DNA of 41,073 bases, taken from positions 1 through 41,073 of the forward strand of contig JAZLIT010000039.1 in NCBI GenBank assembly GCA_045617525.1, in the 5' to 3' direction. Below are positions 1 through 6,666 of the stretch, in pieces. The stretch comes from JAZLIT01 sp045617525 (lineage in GTDB: Bacteria; Bacillota; Bacilli; Bacillales_A; Planococcaceae). The translations under genes and the position numbers were made by a program. Position 1 is the stretch's first letter; each line of letters begins with the position of its first letter. The notes beneath the pieces are model-generated. The model did not search any database. It saw only the letters and a program-made list of their open reading frames with translations, and was not told the DNA's origin.

Positions 1-45
1 GGATATTAAAACTGCTAAATGAAAAAGAGTAAGAAATAGACAATG

Positions 46-92
46 AAATAAGGCATTTTCTGTTCAAATCGAACAGAAAGTGCCTTATTTTT
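46..92. terminator. Bidirectional intrinsic terminator
   Basis: A 20-bp stem (46-65 with 71-90, one G-T wobble, 5-base loop) is rich in A at its left foot and T at its right foot, so it can terminate in either direction. It lies downstream of the minus-strand YtxH-like gene and after a possible gene end entering from the left edge on the plus strand. Reading frames there stop at 22 or 32, too short to identify. Confidence 0.75.
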
Positions 93-159
93 ATCTAAAA
101 AATCAACTCGTCATAAAAAACGTAAGTTTTTCAGTGCCCTCGAATTCGCGACTCTGTTT

Positions 160-483
160 TTATTTATTTCTATGTTCTTTTTCTTGTTCTTCATTAAATT
201 CTTTTATTAATTGTTGAGCACCTTCACCTACCATTTCATTGCCAACAATATCTTCATTCAACTCACTCGCAGCACCTTCTGCAGCATCTTTAAGTGACTC
301 ATCCATTTCATTTGTAGTCTCTGATATATTTTGCTTTTGTTCCTCTACAAATTGCATTGCTTTTTCCTTCATTTCACTTAAGTAATCCATTGCTTTATCT
401 CGGTTTTCCTTCTTACTAAGAATCGATGCTGCACCCGCTACTAAACCTGCTAATACCACACCTTTACCTTTAAACTTCGCCAT
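160..483 (-). CDS. YtxH-like small general stress protein
   Basis: A 107-residue protein with a short hydrophobic N-terminal segment (about residues 9-21, Val/Leu/Ala/Gly rich), followed by a charged, probably helical region rich in Glu, Lys and Gln. This architecture matches the YtxH family, small membrane-associated proteins of Bacillales that include sigma-B-controlled members. No enzymatic motif is present and the molecular function is unknown. An AGGAGG ribosome binding site lies 9 bases before the ATG. A near-consensus sigma-B promoter sits directly upstream (520-544), which supports a stress role independently of the weak sequence resemblance. The family call is from composition and layout, so it is moderately sure; the gene itself is sure. 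Confidence 0.75.
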   Translation of the reverse strand: MAKFKGKGVVLAGLVAGAASILSKKENRDKAMDYLSEMKEKAMQFVEEQKQNISETTNEMDESLKDAAEGAASELNEDIVGNEMVGEGAQQLIKEFNEEQEKEHRNK

Positions 484-519
484 AGTTAAGTTCCTCCTAA
501 AAAATCAATATACATATTT

Positions 520-544
520 TTTCCCTTTTCTCAATATATTAAAC
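520..544 (-). promoter_or_regulatory. Sigma-B-type promoter of the YtxH-like gene
   Basis: Read on the minus strand, GTTTAA (539-544) is followed after 13 bases by GGGAAA (520-525). This matches the sigma-B consensus GTTTAA-N12-15-GGGWAW. The expected transcript would start about 30 bases before the start codon and includes the AGGAGG site at 493-498. No competing good sigma-A pair was seen here. Confidence 0.7.
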
Positions 545-618
545 CTATACCACCTAGTTTTGGATTTAATAAAATAGGTAGTTTTTTAATAATTTACCTC
601 ATAAGAAAGGATGAATAA

Positions 619-702
619 ATGGATTCACTTAAGTATGATTGGATTGACATCGCCTCTTTTGCTGGTGCAGCAATTCTAATTACTTTGCTCTTTTTTTCCT
701 GA
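619..702 (+). CDS. 27-residue single-pass membrane microprotein
   Basis: An ATG is preceded by an AGAAAGG ribosome binding site 8 bases upstream and opens a 27-codon frame ending in TGA. The product starts with a polar, acidic stretch (MDSLKYDWID) followed by about 15 uninterrupted hydrophobic residues (Ala, Ile, Leu, Phe), so it should be a small inner-membrane peptide with one helix. A strong terminator hairpin follows 15 bases after the stop, so the unit is self-contained. I do not recognise a family and infer no function. It sits between two minus-strand genes, which makes it a single inserted plus-strand gene. Confidence rests on the binding site, the composition and the terminator. Confidence 0.55.
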   Translation: MDSLKYDWIDIASFAGAAILITLLFFS

Positions 703-717
703 AATAAATATAAATAC

Positions 718-760
718 AGTGTAGGCATGCTCTTTTCTAAGTATGTCTACACTATTTTTA
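718..760 (+). terminator. Terminator after the microprotein gene
   Basis: A 14-bp stem (718-731 with 740-753, two G-T wobbles) is followed by ATTTTTA. It overlaps the stop codon of the convergent acetyltransferase gene at 758, and could serve both strands. Confidence 0.7.
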
Positions 761-1039
761 TGCCTTTAGCTCATCGTAAGCATCACTTTTCTCAAAAGCT
801 GTCACAACATATGAACAGATTGGATTCATTTTTAATTGGTTAGTACGAGCATAATTTGCAGCTTCATCTAATAGTTTTTTTGCAATTCCTTGTCCTCTTA
901 GCGAATCAGATACGTACGTATGATTCATATTCATAACGCCTTCTAGTTCTTGCCACGTAATATTCGCCAAAAGTTCACCGTCTACAATATATTCAATCCC
1001 ATTATTAGGTGCATCAGAAGTATTTAATTTGAATTCCAT
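758..1039 (-). CDS. GNAT-family N-acetyltransferase, short YjdJ/NATD1-like form
   Basis: A 93-residue protein that is essentially only the core acetyl-CoA-binding half of the GNAT fold. The pyrophosphate-binding motif is visible as RGQGIA at residues 48-53, followed by the helix KKLLDEAANYAR. After this comes the PICSYV segment (Cys75) that is typical of the short YjdJ/NATD1 group. The natural substrate of this group is not established. An AAGGGGG ribosome binding site precedes the ATG. It appears to be monocistronic: its stop codon lies in the terminator of the convergent microprotein gene. Family assignment is firm; function is generic. Confidence 0.85.
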   Translation of the reverse strand: MEFKLNTSDAPNNGIEYIVDGELLANITWQELEGVMNMNHTYVSDSLRGQGIAKKLLDEAANYARTNQLKMNPICSYVVTAFEKSDAYDELKA

Positions 1040-1104
1040 CTAAATCCCCCTTCTTTATTTTATGCTTAATATATCATAGCATCCCCAAAAAAATGCCTTT
1101 ATAA

Positions 1105-1138
1105 CAAAAAAAGATGCCCCTAATAAACGGAGACACCT
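1105..1138 (-). terminator. Terminator of the DUF1002 gene
   Basis: On the minus strand a 9-10-bp stem with several G-T pairs (1129-1138 with 1112-1120) is followed by a run of seven T. It begins 9 bases beyond the stop codon. Confidence 0.65.
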
Positions 1139-1146
1139 AGTAATAA

Positions 1147-2058
1147 TTATTTAAACCAAGATGAAATTGTATCAAATAGTTTTGAGAAAAAGTTTTTTAC
1201 ACTCTCCCAAAATCCCTCATCTTGTAAAATTGCACCGAACTTTTCTTCAAATGATTTACTCAAGCTCGCAAGTTGATCTGATAATTTCCCGAAATCAATA
1301 TCTAATTTACTAATTCGATTCATTAAGTCCACTAGTCCCGCTAAATCTGATTCACTTAAATTAATATCTAGCTTGTTTAATTGATCCGTGACAATTTGTT
1401 CAACTTCTTCACGTGTTGCTGGATTTTTCTCAGCAATGGTCTGTTTTATTTGCGTTAATAATTCCGCTACTTGATCCTCAGATACACCTGATTTTGAAGC
1501 TAAATCTGTTGCAACTGAAAGCTCTTCATTCGCAACATCTGTACGCTCAATATCTAATGTTTCGCCCGTTTTTAATTCATATGCCTTATAAATTCCGACT
1601 AGTGCAGAATGTCCAGTTACTGGTTTTGGTGCAGCAACTTCTACGATTGCGTCTGTAATCCCAGCTGTCAACATTGCTGTCGCATACATTTCAGCAGTAA
1701 CTTGGGTAATGTTCTCAGGTGTAACGATGCTAATCGTTAACCCCTTCCCCTCTTCTTGTCGAGTAATTTTTGCTGATGAGTACATACGTGAACTCGAGTT
1801 ACTATTTTTAATATACTTCACTAAATCTTGCCCAGATATCGATACTTCATCAAATTCTAGTTCTTGCTCAACACGTAATGCCATTTTTACGTATTCTTTT
1901 TCTTCTATCGATAAATTAGCCCCGTACACGACAATCGGAACGCCTAATTTTTCATTTATTGCATTTACTGCATTTGTCGCAGCTTGGCTTGTAGTAGGTA
2001 GAATTAATGCTAAAAGTAGCGTTAATACCGCTAAACTGGCAATTATTTTTTGCTTCAA
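1147..2058 (-). CDS. ypuA: Secreted DUF1002 protein (YpuA-like)
   Basis: About 303 residues with a classical Sec signal peptide: basic start (KQK), a hydrophobic core of about 18 residues and an Ala-x-Ala-type cleavage region near TTSQAA. The mature part has the DUF1002 pattern of B. subtilis YpuA, including the segment on early growth of AMYATAMLTAGITDAIVEV type, then a long helical, acidic tail ending in Phe-Trp-rich SWFK. YpuA is an exported or envelope-associated protein of unknown function. The longest frame begins with ATG at 2079, but that ATG lacks a ribosome binding site, whereas AAGGGGG lies 8 bases before a TTG at 2056-2058. I therefore prefer the TTG, which also gives a normal signal peptide. 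Its own terminator follows. Confidence 0.8.
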   Translation of the reverse strand: MKQKIIASLAVLTLLLALILPTTSQAATNAVNAINEKLGVPIVVYGANLSIEEKEYVKMALRVEQELEFDEVSISGQDLVKYIKNSNSSSRMYSSAKITRQEEGKGLTISIVTPENITQVTAEMYATAMLTAGITDAIVEVAAPKPVTGHSALVGIYKAYELKTGETLDIERTDVANEELSVATDLASKSGVSEDQVAELLTQIKQTIAEKNPATREEVEQIVTDQLNKLDINLSESDLAGLVDLMNRISKLDIDFGKLSDQLASLSKSFEEKFGAILQDEGFWESVKNFFSKLFDTISSWFK

Positions 2059-2112
2059 CTGTAAATCCCCCTTAAACATATTACTTTCATTTTACCGCAA
2101 TTATTAACACGA

Positions 2113-2155
2113 AAAAAAGAGCAAAAGGTTTCTTTTACAAAGAAGCCTCTTGCTT
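2113..2155 (-). terminator. Terminator of cvfB
   Basis: Minus-strand stem of about 14 bp with wobbles (2142-2155 with 2121-2134), followed by CTTTTTTT. It starts just after the cvfB stop codon and closes the mntR-cvfB unit. Confidence 0.75.
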
Positions 2156-2161
2156 TGAATT

Positions 2162-3019
2162 TTACTTAATTTGAGTCCAACCATCTTGTTGCGTAATTTT
2201 CCCAGCTTTCATCAATGTGCCTAGTGCACGCTTGAATGCTGCTTTACTCATATTGAACATTTCTTTAATTTCCTCAGGAGTTGATTTGTCACCAAATGGC
2301 ATTTTACCGCCAACACCTTCTAAGTAACTTAAAATTGCTTCCGCATCTTCGCCTAAACGCTCATGCTTACGTGGAAGTAATGAGCCGTTCATTGAGCCGT
2401 CTTCTTTAACGTCAATAATACGCACTTGAACATCTTGCCCCAGACGAGGCTCTTCTTTACGCTCTGTTTCATGCACAAAAATACGGTATGGATTGTCTAC
2501 ACCTAAAAAGAATGTTCCAACTGGTAAAAGTCGGTACGGACGTGCTAATACGTTTTTATTAAACATATCTTCTGCCGCTGCTTCGTATGATTCATTTACT
2601 TTTTCTTCTGTAATTAAACGACCGAATAATTCACCATTACGATCAGTACGTAATGTAATGTATAGGTGGTCACCTGCTTGTGGCCAAATTTCTTGAATTG
2701 CTGGTAAGTCTTCTCCACGCACTAATACTTCACGTGTTGAGCCAATATCACAAAATGCACCTTCAGCAGACACTTTTAAAACACGTGCCCAACCGTAGTT
2801 TGCTTCTGTAATTTCTGGAACAGCTGTAGTTGCTTGCACATCTCCACGACGATCCGCATATAAAAATACTGTAATTGTGTCGCCAATTGTTAATGGATCT
2901 ACTACGTCCGAGCTATTTAACGGAACCTCTACTTCTCCGTTTGTTAGAATATAGCGTGATCCTTGTTCTTCTAATACTGTCAGTTTAACTACCTGACCTG
3001 ATTTTATTAATTGATTCAT
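2162..3019 (-). CDS. cvfB: CvfB-type S1 RNA-binding protein (YitL homologue)
   Basis: A 285-residue cytoplasmic protein of the conserved virulence factor B family (YitL in Bacillus). The N-terminal two thirds are S1-like beta-barrel modules, visible in the repeated pattern of VKLTVLEEQG, VLKVSAEGAFCDIGSTREVLV and VRIIDVKEDGSMNGSL. The C-terminal 60 residues form a winged helix (PEEIKEMFNMSKAAFKRALG). In Staphylococcus aureus CvfB binds RNA and affects virulence-gene expression; its direct targets here are unknown. The ATG has AAAGGA 8 bases upstream. It lies 27 bases downstream of mntR on the same strand with no terminator between, so the two are probably cotranscribed. Confidence 0.88.
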   Translation of the reverse strand: MNQLIKSGQVVKLTVLEEQGSRYILTNGEVEVPLNSSDVVDPLTIGDTITVFLYADRRGDVQATTAVPEITEANYGWARVLKVSAEGAFCDIGSTREVLVRGEDLPAIQEIWPQAGDHLYITLRTDRNGELFGRLITEEKVNESYEAAAEDMFNKNVLARPYRLLPVGTFFLGVDNPYRIFVHETERKEEPRLGQDVQVRIIDVKEDGSMNGSLLPRKHERLGEDAEAILSYLEGVGGKMPFGDKSTPEEIKEMFNMSKAAFKRALGTLMKAGKITQQDGWTQIK

Positions 3020-3046
3020 TAGTCATTTCCTTTCTTTTCTACGTAA

Positions 3047-3463
3047 TTAATTATTATTTCTCTTTATTTGCTCAAGCTTATGCGTTATTGCTGGTTCTTC
3101 CTCAATTAACTGCACTAAATCTGCAATCCTTTCAATCGAGTTCCAGCTTAGGTGGTGTTCGATTCCTTCAACATCGGGATAGATTTTTTCTTCGTCGACG
3201 CCAATTAAGCGTAGAAATTGTTCTAATAACTCGTGTCTTTGAACTAAACGCTTCCCTAATTTTTCCCCTTTTAAAGTTAAAGATAAGCCTCTATATTTTT
3301 CATACACTAAGTAACCATCTTTATCTAATTTCTGAACCATTTTCGTCACAGAAGAAGGTAAAACTGATAATGCTTCCGCAATGTCGGATACACGAGCATA
3401 GCCTTTATTATTTATAAGTAAGTATATTTGCTCGATATGATCTTCCATACTTGGTGTCGGCAT
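3047..3463 (-). CDS. mntR: Manganese-dependent transcriptional regulator MntR
   Basis: DtxR-family repressor of manganese uptake genes. An N-terminal winged helix (YARVSDIAEALSVLPSSVTK) is followed by the dimerisation domain; there is no SH3-like third domain, as expected for MntR. The longest frame starts two codons earlier (3469), but a GGGGG ribosome binding site lies 7 bases before the second ATG (3461-3463) and only 1 base before the first, so I choose the second. With that start the metal ligands fall exactly at the B. subtilis positions: Asp8, Glu11, His77, Glu99, Glu102 and His103. This gives 138 residues. It probably heads a two-gene unit with cvfB. No manganese transporter is in the window, so its targets lie elsewhere. 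Confidence 0.92.
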   Translation of the reverse strand: MPTPSMEDHIEQIYLLINNKGYARVSDIAEALSVLPSSVTKMVQKLDKDGYLVYEKYRGLSLTLKGEKLGKRLVQRHELLEQFLRLIGVDEEKIYPDVEGIEHHLSWNSIERIADLVQLIEEEPAITHKLEQIKRNNN

Positions 3464-3534
3464 ACCCATTCCCCCAATTCATTTGCTTCCTCAAGTGTAC
3501 TACATTTTTTCCTAAAAAGTTAACTGAAAACGAC

Positions 3535-3574
3535 AAAAGGATTGTCTAAAGAGTTACTTTCAGACAATCCTTTT
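3535..3574 (-). terminator. Terminator of the comFB-like gene
   Basis: A perfect 13-bp stem (3535-3547 with 3562-3574) whose loop can pair further. It ends in CCTTTTGTCGTT on the minus strand and lies between the comFB-like gene and mntR. Confidence 0.7.
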
Positions 3575-3628
3575 CTATATTACGCTAATCACTAACTACA
3601 TTTCAACTCGTGAGAAACATTCTCGTGA

Positions 3629-3907
3629 TTAATGATTTGGCTTTTTTCCAACAACATGAATCGCACGAATAATTTGTTTGTTGATTTCTTCCATATTTTC
3701 CGGGGTATTTATTCTTTCAAATGCTGCATTTCTTGACTCAGTTGATACTACATATTTTGAAGGAAGTACATTCAAAGCAATTGCTACTACATCTAATTCA
3801 CATATTTTACAACTACAAAAAGTTTGATATTCTGTGCCGTGTAATAAAAAGCTTACTAAACCGCTTACGATTTCCTCTGTTACATTCACTAAAATAGGTT
3901 CTGTCAT
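3629..3907 (-). CDS. comFB: Orphan ComFB-family protein
   Basis: A 92-residue protein of the late-competence ComFB family. The core CSCKICELDVVAIALNVLPS (residues 31-50) contains the three conserved cysteines Cys31, Cys33 and Cys36, expected to bind zinc, followed by the characteristic aliphatic helix and the P-S-K-Y-V turn. In B. subtilis comFB sits inside the comFA-comFB-comFC operon; here no com genes are adjacent and it appears monocistronic, with its own terminator. Some ComFB-domain proteins have been reported to bind cyclic dinucleotides, so a signalling role is possible, but nothing in this sequence proves it. The family call is firm; the symbol is by homology only. Confidence 0.8.
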   Translation of the reverse strand: MTEPILVNVTEEIVSGLVSFLLHGTEYQTFCSCKICELDVVAIALNVLPSKYVVSTESRNAAFERINTPENMEEINKQIIRAIHVVGKKPNH

Positions 3908-3997
3908 ATTAATAGTCTTCCGCCTTATTCTTGATGTTTTTCGCTTGTATTAATATGATATATTTTACTTTTCAATAACTCAATAGAAATGCATTCC

Positions 3998-4062
3998 AAT
4001 CTATGGTAAAACCGCTTTTTGAGCAAAAAGAACTATCAGTTTTTTACCACAAAGATCAGATT
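3998..4062. repeat. Nested inverted repeat downstream of cadA
   Basis: Three nested pairs share one centre: AATCT/AGATT (3998-4002, 4058-4062), TGGTAAAA/TTTTACCA (4004-4011, 4042-4049) and CTTTTT/AAAAAG (4015-4020, 4025-4030). It lies 20 bases after the cadA stop codon and may be the cadA terminator, although no clean T run follows. It could equally be a regulatory structure for comFB. Confidence 0.4.
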
Positions 4063-4081
4063 GTATTCCATTATGATAAAT

Positions 4082-6193
4082 CTACTTTTTCATTAATCGC
4101 AAAGAATTTAACACTACAATTAACGTCGCACCTATATCCGCAAAAATTGCAATCCATAAAGTCAACCAGCCTGGTATAACTAATAGTAAGGCTATTAATT
4201 TTAATCCAAATGCGAACGCGATATTTTGCTTTATGATCGTTAATGTTTTACGACTTAATCGAATCGTTGAAGGTATCTTTGATAAATCATCACCCATCAA
4301 TGCAATATCAGCTGTTTCTAAAGCCACATCCGTACCAGCTCCACCCATCGCAATCCCTATATTTGCAGCAGCAAGTGCTGGCGCATCATTGACACCGTCA
4401 CCTAGCATTGCAACCTTACCAAAGCTATTTTGCAGTTCTTTAATCGCCGTTAGCTTTTGATCTGGCATTAAGCTCGCACGTACATTTGAAATACCGATTT
4501 CAGATGCAATCGTATTTGCCGTTACCTGTGAATCCCCTGTAAGCATAACTATTTGCTTAATTCCTAATGTATTTAATTGTCCAATGACTTGTGCGCTTTC
4601 TTCTCGAATCGAATCGGCAATTGCAATAATGCCAAGAATTTCTTGCTCAGTTGCAGCCATAATTATAGACTGTCCCTTTTTAGCCAGTTCCTCAACTTGA
4701 GTATGTAGCGCTTCGTTTATCGTATGAAATTCACTTATCCAACTTGGGCTACCTACATAAATTAATTGACCATCTACTGTACTATACGCACCTTTTCCTG
4801 TTACAGATTGGAATCCAACAGATGTATTAACATAAATTTTTCGTTTAAACGCCTCATCTAAAATAGCTCGGGCAAGTGGATGCTGTGAATATTTTTCTAC
4901 TGCCGCGATTTGCGCTAATAACTGATCTTCAGTCTGCGTTGTCAACGTAATAATAACCTTCACCTCAGGTTGACCTTTTGTAAGTGTTCCTGTTTTATCA
5001 AATGCAATTGTTTTAATCCGGCTAAGTTCTTCTAAATACGCACCACCTTTAATCAAAACACCTTGCCTTGCAGCATTTCCAATCGCTGTTACGATTGCTA
5101 CCGGTGTTGAAATAACTAAAGCACAAGGGCATCCAACTACTAGTACTGCCAAGCCTTGATAAATCCATTGCTGCCAATCGCCCGTAACAAGAGAAGGTAT
5201 AATCGCTACTAAAAGGGCCACGAGCATAATTACTGGTGTGTAATATTTCGCAAATTTATCGACGAATTTTTGAGATGGTGCCTTTTCCAATTGCGCTTCT
5301 TCAACCAAATGAATAATTTTTGCAAGCGTCGAATCCGTTACGTGTTTTGTCACTTGAATTTGAAGTGAGCCTGTCTCATTTAATGTGCCTGCATAAACTT
5401 GTGCGCTCTGCGATTTAGCAACTGGAATAGATTCACCAGTGATCGATGCTTGATTAACCGTCGAGCTTCCTTCTACAACAATACCATCCATCGCAATTTT
5501 TTGACCAGGTTTAACAATGACTATATCACCCACTTCGATATCCTCTGTAAGTGTTTCGACTTCATGCGTGTGTTCATTGTGACGCTTTAATACAAGCGCT
5601 GTTGCTGGAGCAATATCCATAAGTTGCGATATTGAATTTCGCGCTTTATTCATCGAGTACGCTTCTAATGCTTCACTTATTGCAAATAAAAATACCACGA
5701 TCGCTGCTTCTTCCCACTCGCCTATAATTGCAGCGCCAATAATAGCAATGGTCATAAGTGTTTTCATATCAAACTCAAAGCGAATTAAATTGACCAAGCC
5801 AACTTTAAAAATAGGTACTCCTCCAACGATAATTGCCACTAAAAATAAGCCTGTAACAAGAATTGGTTCATTCATCACTTTGTCAAAAAGATATGCCAAA
5901 AGGATAAAAAATAACGATACCGCCGCTAAAACATTTTCCTTCTGTTTATAAAAAGGTACGACATTCTTTATTGTACGTTCATTTGCTGAAGTTACTTTAA
6001 TACCATCAAATGCACCAGCCTGTTCTAGCTGGTCAATCGTCACTTCACCATAGACCGTTATTTTTGAAGCTCCAAAATTTAACTCTGCATCTGAAACTGT
6101 TGCTATTTCTTTTACATTACGTTCAAATTTCACGGCACAGTTGGCGCATGATAAATTTTGAAGGCGATATTGTTGCTTACTTTTCGTTGTCAT
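4082..6193 (-). CDS. cadA: P1B-type Cd/Zn/Pb-exporting ATPase CadA
   Basis: A 703-residue heavy-metal efflux pump of the cytoplasmic membrane. It has one N-terminal heavy-metal-associated domain with CANC at residues 16-19, then transmembrane helices from about residue 85. The actuator loop carries TGES (252-255), the membrane metal site CPC is at 355-357, the phosphorylated Asp399 is in DKTGT, the nucleotide-domain His-Pro is at 438-439, and the hinge GDGVND is at 598-603. Lys665 in helix 7 and Asp686 in helix 8 are the further transport residues expected of the Zn/Cd/Pb (P1B-2) subgroup, which separates it from copper pumps. Its ATG overlaps the cadC stop codon (ATGA), so translation is probably coupled. 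Confidence 0.95.
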   Translation of the reverse strand: MTTKSKQQYRLQNLSCANCAVKFERNVKEIATVSDAELNFGASKITVYGEVTIDQLEQAGAFDGIKVTSANERTIKNVVPFYKQKENVLAAVSLFFILLAYLFDKVMNEPILVTGLFLVAIIVGGVPIFKVGLVNLIRFEFDMKTLMTIAIIGAAIIGEWEEAAIVVFLFAISEALEAYSMNKARNSISQLMDIAPATALVLKRHNEHTHEVETLTEDIEVGDIVIVKPGQKIAMDGIVVEGSSTVNQASITGESIPVAKSQSAQVYAGTLNETGSLQIQVTKHVTDSTLAKIIHLVEEAQLEKAPSQKFVDKFAKYYTPVIMLVALLVAIIPSLVTGDWQQWIYQGLAVLVVGCPCALVISTPVAIVTAIGNAARQGVLIKGGAYLEELSRIKTIAFDKTGTLTKGQPEVKVIITLTTQTEDQLLAQIAAVEKYSQHPLARAILDEAFKRKIYVNTSVGFQSVTGKGAYSTVDGQLIYVGSPSWISEFHTINEALHTQVEELAKKGQSIIMAATEQEILGIIAIADSIREESAQVIGQLNTLGIKQIVMLTGDSQVTANTIASEIGISNVRASLMPDQKLTAIKELQNSFGKVAMLGDGVNDAPALAAANIGIAMGGAGTDVALETADIALMGDDLSKIPSTIRLSRKTLTIIKQNIAFAFGLKLIALLLVIPGWLTLWIAIFADIGATLIVVLNSLRLMKK

Positions 6194-6516
6194 AGCTGAA
6201 TCACTTCCTTCGAATGTTCATAGGCAATCGTAATTAATTGGTGCACATGCTCATCTTCGAGCGAATAAACCATTAACTTTCCTTGACGGCTTGATTTTGC
6301 AAGTCCATGTTCCTTCAAATAGCGTAAGTGGTGAGAAGCTGTTGCAACCGATGCTCCAATAATTGTCGCAACATCCCCCACACATAAATCACTCTCTATG
6401 GTTAAAGCAAATGCAATTTTTAATCTTGTTTCATCGGCCAATGCTTTGAATATAGTCGTTACCGTTGTTAAATCCGGTAAATTTAACAACGAACTTCCCC
6501 CCTTAACTTTCGCCAT
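6190..6516 (-). CDS. cadC: ArsR/SmtB-family metal sensor, CadC-like with zinc site only
   Basis: A 108-residue winged-helix repressor. The recognition segment is IIGASVATASHHLRYLKEHG (residues 52-71). The alpha-5 metal site found in SmtB, CzrA and CadC is intact: Asp88, His90, His101 and Glu104, at the correct 2/11/3 spacing. The CadC alpha-3N thiolate site is broken: only Cys45 remains of the CVC motif (position 47 is Gly), and the N-terminal cysteines are absent. From family knowledge this predicts a Zn(II)-responsive rather than Cd/Pb-responsive sensor. It is translationally coupled to cadA and has an operator over its own -35. A TTG at codon 10 with AAGGGGGG upstream is an alternative start; the first ATG has GAGGTGG. 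Confidence 0.9.
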   Translation of the reverse strand: MAKVKGGSSLLNLPDLTTVTTIFKALADETRLKIAFALTIESDLCVGDVATIIGASVATASHHLRYLKEHGLAKSSRQGKLMVYSLEDEHVHQLITIAYEHSKEVIQL

Positions 6517-6552
6517 CTTTCCACCTCATTCCAATTCTTTTTGATTATTTCC

Positions 6553-6596
6553 AATATAGCATAAGTTATTCCTAATATTCAAATGTCCGTTTGAAT
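6553..6596 (-). promoter_or_regulatory. cadC-cadA promoter with CadC-type operator
   Basis: Minus strand: -35 TTGAAT (6577-6582), 18-base spacer, -10 TATATT (6553-6558) with an upstream TG (extended -10). The -35 lies in a dyad of two perfect 7-bp arms, ATTCAAA and TTTGAAT (6577-6583, 6590-6596, 6-base spacer). This resembles the TCAAAT...ATTTGA operator of the plasmid pI258 cad system, so it is the likely self-repression site. Confidence 0.7.
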
Positions 6597-6617
6597 GTTG
6601 AGTTATTATATGCACGA

Positions 6618-6659
6618 TAAAAAAAATTGCTATTCATTTTTTTTAAATGAACAGCAATT
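6618..6659 (-). terminator. Terminator of the penicillin-acylase-family gene
   Basis: A 15-bp stem with one G-T/A-C position (6625-6639 with 6645-6659 approximately) ends in a run of at least seven T on the minus strand. It starts 8 bases after the stop codon. Confidence 0.75.
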
Positions 6660-6666
6660 CCCTTTT

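Noticed and set aside
1..45. Left edge as the end of a plus-strand gene
   Set aside because: Two frames stop at 22 and 32 and a terminator follows, which is suggestive, but too little coding sequence is present to name or support a gene.
540..590. Imperfect hairpin followed by a T run upstream of the microprotein
   Set aside because: The arms are broken by a bulge and no plus-strand gene precedes it, so I did not call a terminator.
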